Position numbers and translations under genes: made by a program. The notes under the pieces were generated by a model. The model was not told the origin of the DNA, searched no databases, and saw nothing but the letters and a program-made list of their open reading frames with translations. Below are positions 59,815 to 64,000 of a stretch of DNA of 64,000 nucleotides, in pieces. The stretch lies in the NCBI RefSeq assembly GCF_041360795.1, contig NZ_JBFUPW010000001.1, forward strand, positions 1,612,001 to 1,676,000, written 5' to 3'. This DNA is from Arthrobacter_E sp041360795. GTDB lineage: Bacteria > Actinomycetota > Actinomycetes > Actinomycetales > Micrococcaceae. Position 1 is the stretch's first letter. Every line of letters begins with the position of its first letter.

Positions 59815-60171
59815 ATGACTGTCGTCTACTACATCGTCCTGTTCCTGCATCTGGTCGGCGCCGCCATGGTGGTGGGCCCCTGGATCGCCAACATGAAGTC
59901 CCCCACGGTCCACCCGCGTCAGTTCGACGGAGCCATGCTCCAGGTCATCACCGGCCTGGCCATGTACATCATGCTGATGGCGCACGTGATGCCCTACGAC
60001 GCCAACCACATGAAGCTCGGCATCAAGTTCCTGATCGCGATCGTGATCGCCGTGGCCGCCACCATCGCCAAGATCAAGACCAAGAAGGGCCAGCCGATCT
60101 CGCTGGGCCTGGCACACGCCGTCGGTGGCCTGGGCCTGGTCAACATCGCGATCGCCGCACTCTGGCACTGA
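59815..60171 (+). CDS. Small four-helix membrane protein of unknown function
   Basis: 118 aa. Four hydrophobic segments: IVLFLHLVGAAMVVGPWIA, MLQVITGLAMYIMLMAHV, KFLIAIVIAVAATIA and LAHAVGGLGLVNIAIAALW. Several His and Met residues lie near or within the helices (HLVG, MLMAHVMP, NHMK), which could suit metal or haem binding; this is speculation. TAAACT at 59803-59808 ends 6 nt before the ATG, giving a leaderless start. Terminated by a bidirectional hairpin shared with the VOC gene. Confidence 0.75.
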   Translation: MTVVYYIVLFLHLVGAAMVVGPWIANMKSPTVHPRQFDGAMLQVITGLAMYIMLMAHVMPYDANHMKLGIKFLIAIVIAVAATIAKIKTKKGQPISLGLAHAVGGLGLVNIAIAALWH

Positions 60172-60220
60172 TCATCTGACGGAGCTGTTCATCTGACGGC
60201 ACCGCGTCCCGGGACACGGA

Positions 60221-60255
60221 AAGGGGTGGGAGAGCATCACGCTCTCCCACCCCTT
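60221..60255. terminator. Bidirectional terminator
   Basis: 15-bp perfect stem (60221-60235 with 60241-60255) and 5-nt loop, between the convergent membrane-protein and VOC genes. Confidence 0.87.
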
Positions 60256-60272
60256 CGCTGTTCCAGGAATTC

Positions 60273-60647
60273 TCAGCCCTGTGCGATGCAGAACTCGTTG
60301 CCGTCCGGGTCCTGCAGGACGACCCAGCCGAAGTCGCCGATCGAGTGCCGGGCGGACTCGGATGCTCCCAGCTCCAGGGCCCGGGACAGGAGCGCCTCCG
60401 GGTCCTCGGAGTGGAGGTCCAGGTGCAGGCGCCGAGGACCCTCGCTGGGGTGCTCCACCCGCTGGAAGGCGAGTTTCGGCCCGCCCTGGGTGACGGGGCT
60501 GAGCCAGACGAACTCCCCCTCATACGAAGACTCCACGTCGAGCTCCAGGAGATCGGCCCAGAACCCCGAAAGGCTCTGAGGATCCGTGGTGTTCACGACG
60601 ATCGAGACGACGGTTCCACGCGCCGCCGGGCGCTTCTCTTCAGTCAT
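60273..60647 (-). CDS. VOC (glyoxalase/bleomycin-resistance fold) family protein
   Basis: 124 aa. A single VOC domain: VVSIVVNTTDPQSLSGFWADLLEL at the start, LAFQRVEHPSEGPRRLHLDLHSEDPEALLSRALELGA in the middle and VVLQDPDGNEFCIAQG at the end. Metal ligand candidates are His in RLHLDL and Glu in NEFCI. Substrate unknown. TAGACT (plus strand 60654-60659) ends 6 nt before the ATG, the leaderless layout. Confidence 0.88.
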   Translation of the reverse strand: MTEEKRPAARGTVVSIVVNTTDPQSLSGFWADLLELDVESSYEGEFVWLSPVTQGGPKLAFQRVEHPSEGPRRLHLDLHSEDPEALLSRALELGASESARHSIGDFGWVVLQDPDGNEFCIAQG

Positions 60648-60832
60648 GACAGCAGTCTAGGGCCAGCTCAGGGGCCTGCACAGGGTGAACCCGGCTCCCC
60701 CGGCAGTTCTCGCCCGTCACATTCCGGACCCCGCGACGGCGGGTGTCCCTGCGCCCGGGAACGACCTAGGATGGTGCTCAAGGGCCTCTCCGCACGCGAG
60801 CAGGCCGACCCCCACACTCCAAGGAGCACCTC

Positions 60833-61261
60833 ATGGCAGTGACCCGCAGCGCCTCCACCGTCTGGTCCGGCAACCTCTTCGAGGGCCAGGGCGAGACCAC
60901 CTTCGAAAGCTCCTCCCTGGGCACGCACCCCGTCACCTGGAAGGCCCGCTCCGAGGCCGCCGAGGGCAAGACCAGCCCCGAAGAGCTGATCGCAGCAGCC
61001 CACTCCGCCTGCTTCTCCATGGCCTTCAGCAACGAGCTGGCCGAGGCCGGCTTCACCGCCACGGAGATCCGCACCAAGTCCGAGGTCGGCTTCCAGCCGG
61101 GCGTCGGCATCACGGGCAGCAAGCTCACCCTGGTCGCCACCATTCCGGGCATCTCCGAGGAGGACTTCCAGCGCATCGCGAACGCCGCCAAGGTCGGTTG
61201 CCCCGTCTCCGCCGCACTGTCCGGCATCGAGATCACCCTGGACGCCACGCTCAACGCCTGA
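60833..61261 (+). CDS. OsmC family peroxiredoxin
   Basis: 142 aa. OsmC/Ohr proteins reduce organic peroxides with two cysteines. Both are present: Cys60 in AAHSACFSMAF and Cys123 in AAKVGCPVSAALSG, with the supporting Glu in PEELIAAAH. The YNLxF-type opening is WSGNLFEGQGETTF. By its motif spacing it is nearer OsmC than Ohr. ATG start with AAGGAG upstream. It ends at a 24-bp perfect terminator stem. Confidence 0.92.
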   Translation: MAVTRSASTVWSGNLFEGQGETTFESSSLGTHPVTWKARSEAAEGKTSPEELIAAAHSACFSMAFSNELAEAGFTATEIRTKSEVGFQPGVGITGSKLTLVATIPGISEEDFQRIANAAKVGCPVSAALSGIEITLDATLNA

Positions 61262-61333
61262 ACCGAGCGGGCGTCGGGGCTCGACGGCCTCGGAGCACTG
61301 ACTGGCACTGAGCACCGACCGGCTCTGACCACT

Positions 61334-61384
61334 GACGGCGAAGGGCCGGGAAACGGATCATCCGTTTCCCGGCCCTTCGCCGTC
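61334..61384. terminator. Strong bidirectional terminator
   Basis: 24-bp perfect stem (61334-61357 with 61361-61384) with a 3-nt loop, between convergent osmC-like and HdeD-like genes. The longest perfect stem in the window apart from the 312-374 repeat. Confidence 0.92.
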
Positions 61385-61403
61385 TCTTCAGGATTCCAGG
61401 TGC

Positions 61404-61988
61404 TCAGGCGCCCGGCGCCGTGACCGCTTCCTTGGCCGCCTTGTTGAGGCGGATGCCGTACACCAGCTGTCCGATGCCCAGGATGACGAGGCTCACGCCC
61501 GCCCAGACCGCCAGGAAGACCAACGAGGAGAGCGGGAAGAGAGCCACCCCCAGACCGGCCAGGATGAACAGCACCCCCACGGTGATGGGCAGTGCCTTGG
61601 AACCCGGAGCGGATGCCGCACCCGCCCAGAGCAGGGCGACGCCCTCCAGGACCCATCCGGCCGCAAGGAGCACTGCGACCACCACGAGCGACTCCCCCGG
61701 GCGGAAGATCAGCAGCACGCCGGCCAGCACGGTCAGGACGCCGAGGATCCCCGAGAGGACTCGGGCCGACGTCTGGCCGGACGGGATCCGGCCCAGCGTC
61801 ATCAGCCGGGCGACGCCGGTGGCGAACACATTGATGGCGAAGAACACCGCCAGGACCAGGAGCGACGCCCCGGGCCAGAACCAGATGATCAGGCCCAGGA
61901 CGATGGAGAGCAGCCCGAGCCCGATCAGCGCCCGGGAGAAGGCCCGGAACCCTTCCGCTGCGGTGCGGCCCCCTGCGAATTCACTCAT
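61404..61988 (-). CDS. HdeD/DUF308 family membrane protein
   Basis: 194 aa. Six hydrophobic segments in three pairs, each pair of the type IGLGLLSIVLGLIIWFWPGASLLVL, GILGVLTVLAGVLLIFRPGESLVVV and ITVGVLFILAGLGVALFPLSSLVFL, the internal repeat of HdeD-like DUF308 proteins (linked to acid stress in E. coli). The ATG at 61988 has AAGGAG eight bases upstream; a longer upstream frame overlaps the protease gene and is rejected. It follows the tricorn-type gene after 19 bp in the same direction. Confidence 0.85.
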   Translation of the reverse strand: MSEFAGGRTAAEGFRAFSRALIGLGLLSIVLGLIIWFWPGASLLVLAVFFAINVFATGVARLMTLGRIPSGQTSARVLSGILGVLTVLAGVLLIFRPGESLVVVAVLLAAGWVLEGVALLWAGAASAPGSKALPITVGVLFILAGLGVALFPLSSLVFLAVWAGVSLVILGIGQLVYGIRLNKAAKEAVTAPGA

Positions 61989-62007
61989 GGTGTGACTCCT
62001 TCTGCTG

Positions 62008-64000
62008 TCAGGACGTTCCGCCCGGGCGGGGTGCCAGGGGCGGGGGCACCAGGCCGGGGATCGTGTCCCTGCCCGGTGGTGTCTTGGTGGGGATCTCCCG
62101 GAGCATCTCCTTGAGGACGCCGATGCCGTGTTCCAGCTGCGGGTCCGTGCCGGCCTTGTGAGCATGGGGCGGGAAGAGGACTTCGATGTCGGGGTCGACG
62201 CCGCGGTTCTCCACCCCCCAGCCGATGCCCTGGCCGAAGAAGTGCGAATAGCGCGGCTGCGAGACGGGCGTGCCGTCCACCAGGTCGAAGCGCATGTCGA
62301 TGCCGACCACGCCGCCCCAGGTCCGCGTGCCGATGACCGGCCCGATGCCGCGCATCTTGACGATCTGCGTGATGATGTCCCCGTCGGATCCGGCGAACTC
62401 ATCCGTCAGGACCACCACGGGGCCTCGGGAGGCCAGGCGTGGGTACACCACCGGGTATTCGCCACGGGGCATCATCCACGCGTCGACCGTGCGGCCGATC
62501 AGCTCCGCGACCAGCTGCGAGGTGTGTCCGCCGCGGTTCCGCCGGACGTCCACCACAAGGGCGTCGCGCAGGGACTCCGTCTCCAGGTCGCGGTGCAGCT
62601 GAGCCCAGCCGTGCGCCTGCATGTCCGGGATGTGGATGTAACCGAATCCGCCGCCGGAGGCCTCACGGACCATGCGCCGCTTGGACTGGACCCAGTCCTG
62701 GTAGCGCAGTCGCTCCTCCGTGGCCAGGGGCACGACGGCGACCCGCCGGCCCGCCTGCCCGGCCGTCCGGACCGTGAGCTCCACAGGACGTCCGCCGGCG
62801 CCGCGGAGCAGCTCGCCCGGAGTCCGGCCTTCCGGACCTCCGAGGGCGACGCCGTCGACCGCCAGCAGCACGTCCCCGGCGCGCACGTCCGCCCCCGGAC
62901 GGCGCAGCGGTGAGATGGCCTGGGGATCGGAGCTGTCGCCGTCGAGCACGCGGTCCACGGTCCAGCCGGCGTCGCTCAGGCTGAGATCGGCGCCGAGGAA
63001 CCCCTGACGCCCGCTGCCCTTCTCGCTCGGCTCGGCGGAACGAACGTAGGCGTGGGAGGTGCCCAGCTCGCCATGCAGCTCCCAGAGCAGGTCTACCAGA
63101 TCGTCATAGCTGCCCACCCGGTCCAGCACCGGCAGATAACGCTCGTACACGGCCTCCCAGTCGAGTCCGCCCATGTCCTCGTCCCAGAAGAAGTCCCGCT
63201 GGAGGCGCCAGGCCTCGCGGTACTGCTGGGCCCAGACCTTGCGCGGTTCCAGGAACACCCTGATGCGGTCCAGTTCCAGATCCTCGGGATCCTGTTCCGT
63301 CTCGCCGGTGGACACGGTCCGCAGTTTGCCGTCGGCCTGAACCACCGCGGTGGAGCCGTCGCCGGACAGCCTGTAGGACTCCACGTCCTCGGCCACCGTG
63401 CGGGTCTTGCCGCTCTGGAGATCGAGCCGGACCAGCGGCGCCTTCGGCGCTTTGTCCGTCACCTTCGCCCGGCCATCGCCGAGCACACCCTTGACCGGAA
63501 CGTCGAGGTACAGCAGCGCACCCGGAACGGCCGTGAGGTGCTCGTAGTTGCCCTGCTCCACGGGAAGGGAGATCACCCGCTCGGCGAGGCCCGCCGGGTC
63601 CACCAGCGTCCGCGCCGGAGCGCCGTCCTTCGTCGAAGAACCGTCCTTGGCATCGGCGGAGCGGGCTTCGGCGATACGGGGACCGAACGGGGCCGCGGTG
63701 CTCGCATCCGGGGCCACGAGATACGGCCTGATGGGGTGAGGGAAGGAGAGGTCAAAGCTCTGACCGTCATACACCGGGTCGAAACTCCGGCTCGACAGGA
63801 AGGCCAGGAACTTGCCGTCCGTCGTGAAGGCGGGGTGCGAATCGACGAACCGGCCATCCGTGACCTCGAGCACTGAGGAGCCGTCGTCGCGGGACCGCAG
63901 ACGGATGGACCGTCGCTCGGAATTGCCCGTCACCGCCTGGGACCAGGCGAACCAGGCACTGTCGGGCGACCACGCGAGATGATCCACGGTGCCGGCGCCG
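62008..64000 (-). CDS. Tricorn-type serine protease, N-terminus beyond the window
   Basis: About 664 codons are visible and the frame is still open at the right edge, so the N-terminal beta-propeller part is incomplete. The visible part begins in propeller blades (AWSPDSAWFAWS, SHPAFTTDGKFLAFLSSRSF), then a C1 helical region (RDFFWDEDMGGLDWEAVYERYLPVLDR with LGTSHAYV holding the catalytic His), a PDZ domain (VRAGDVLLAVDGVALGG) and the C2 protease domain with EFAGSDGD (nucleophilic Ser and adjacent Asp). Tricorn degrades oligopeptides downstream of the proteasome or Clp. The end overlaps no gene; the HdeD-like gene follows. Confidence 0.9.
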   Translation of the reverse strand, partial: GAGTVDHLAWSPDSAWFAWSQAVTGNSERRSIRLRSRDDGSSVLEVTDGRFVDSHPAFTTDGKFLAFLSSRSFDPVYDGQSFDLSFPHPIRPYLVAPDASTAAPFGPRIAEARSADAKDGSSTKDGAPARTLVDPAGLAERVISLPVEQGNYEHLTAVPGALLYLDVPVKGVLGDGRAKVTDKAPKAPLVRLDLQSGKTRTVAEDVESYRLSGDGSTAVVQADGKLRTVSTGETEQDPEDLELDRIRVFLEPRKVWAQQYREAWRLQRDFFWDEDMGGLDWEAVYERYLPVLDRVGSYDDLVDLLWELHGELGTSHAYVRSAEPSEKGSGRQGFLGADLSLSDAGWTVDRVLDGDSSDPQAISPLRRPGADVRAGDVLLAVDGVALGGPEGRTPGELLRGAGGRPVELTVRTAGQAGRRVAVVPLATEERLRYQDWVQSKRRMVREASGGGFGYIHIPDMQAHGWAQLHRDLETESLRDALVVDVRRNRGGHTSQLVAELIGRTVDAWMMPRGEYPVVYPRLASRGPVVVLTDEFAGSDGDIITQIVKMRGIGPVIGTRTWGGVVGIDMRFDLVDGTPVSQPRYSHFFGQGIGWGVENRGVDPDIEVLFPPHAHKAGTDPQLEHGIGVLKEMLREIPTKTPPGRDTIPGLVPPPLAPRPGGTS

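Noticed and set aside
56458..60168. 1236-codon open frame opposite lpdA, sucB and the small membrane protein
   Set aside because: Antisense to three supported genes; the low-complexity Gly/Arg/Ser/Cys part is the mirror of the sucB Ala/Pro linkers.

Overview
This is 64 kb of a high-GC actinobacterial chromosome. The gene set and order fit a member of the Micrococcaceae close to Arthrobacter: rpsA followed further on by coaE and uvrB, a class Ib nrdHIEF cluster, a mycobacterial-type POL-PE-LIG LigD beside Ku, mycoredoxin, and the block sigA / DUF4192 / MFS / PAC2 / pepA / lpd / sucB. The genus is inferred from gene content; there is no rRNA here to confirm it. Genes are dense, in short convergent or divergent units. 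I see no prophage, insertion sequence, CRISPR array, tRNA or rRNA.

Layout. 1-9.7 kb: edge of a tam-type methyltransferase, a 27-bp perfect palindrome, a DEAD/DEAH helicase, a GNAT acetyltransferase overlapping a proline-iminopeptidase-like hydrolase, a TerC transporter behind a yybP-ykoY (Mn2+) riboswitch, then uvrB, coaE and a YigZ-family gene. 9.8-19.6 kb: secreted subtilisin, RidA, an unknown protein next to a palindrome and a 19-bp repeat, rpsA, a NodB-type deacetylase lipoprotein, an Eis-like acetyltransferase, a lipoate-ligase-like protein coupled to a thioesterase, a DedA-like protein and an alpha/beta hydrolase. 19.7-25.2 kb: mycoredoxin, monofunctional transglycosylase, a small membrane protein, a divergent MFS/LysR pair with a good LysR-type operator, and a coiled-coil wall protein. 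25.3-35.3 kb: exonuclease-BRCT protein, proline dehydrogenase, AraC regulator, the divergent ku/ligD end-joining pair, a DUF222-HNH nuclease, and two uncharacterised paralogues on either side of ku/ligD. 35.3-41.5 kb: nrdHIEF with hairpins at two internal junctions, a LysR regulator and an unknown protein. 41.5-48.7 kb: metF-metE, a ROK regulator, an RsmC/RlmG-like methyltransferase and a PTP-type phosphatase. 48.8-64 kb: primary sigma factor, DUF4192, MFS, PAC2, pepA, lpd, sucB, a small membrane protein, VOC and OsmC proteins, an HdeD-like protein and a truncated tricorn-type protease.

How the genes work together. DNA repair is well represented: uvrB (with a near-LexA box in its promoter), ku, ligD, an exonuclease-BRCT protein and a helicase. 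The nrd cluster supplies dNTPs. lpd and sucB give E3 and E2 of 2-oxo acid dehydrogenases. metF feeds methyl-tetrahydrofolate to metE.

Two genome-scale signals stand out. First, at least a dozen genes have a TAnnnT-like -10 hexamer ending 6-8 nt before the start codon with no Shine-Dalgarno sequence, so they are probably translated from leaderless mRNAs. Second, many transcription units end in long GC-rich hairpins, several built on the same ACGACGGCGG core. I found no convincing wholly new multi-gene system. The best leads are the unknown paralogue pair around the end-joining locus, the intergenic palindromes, and the internal hairpins of the nrd operon.
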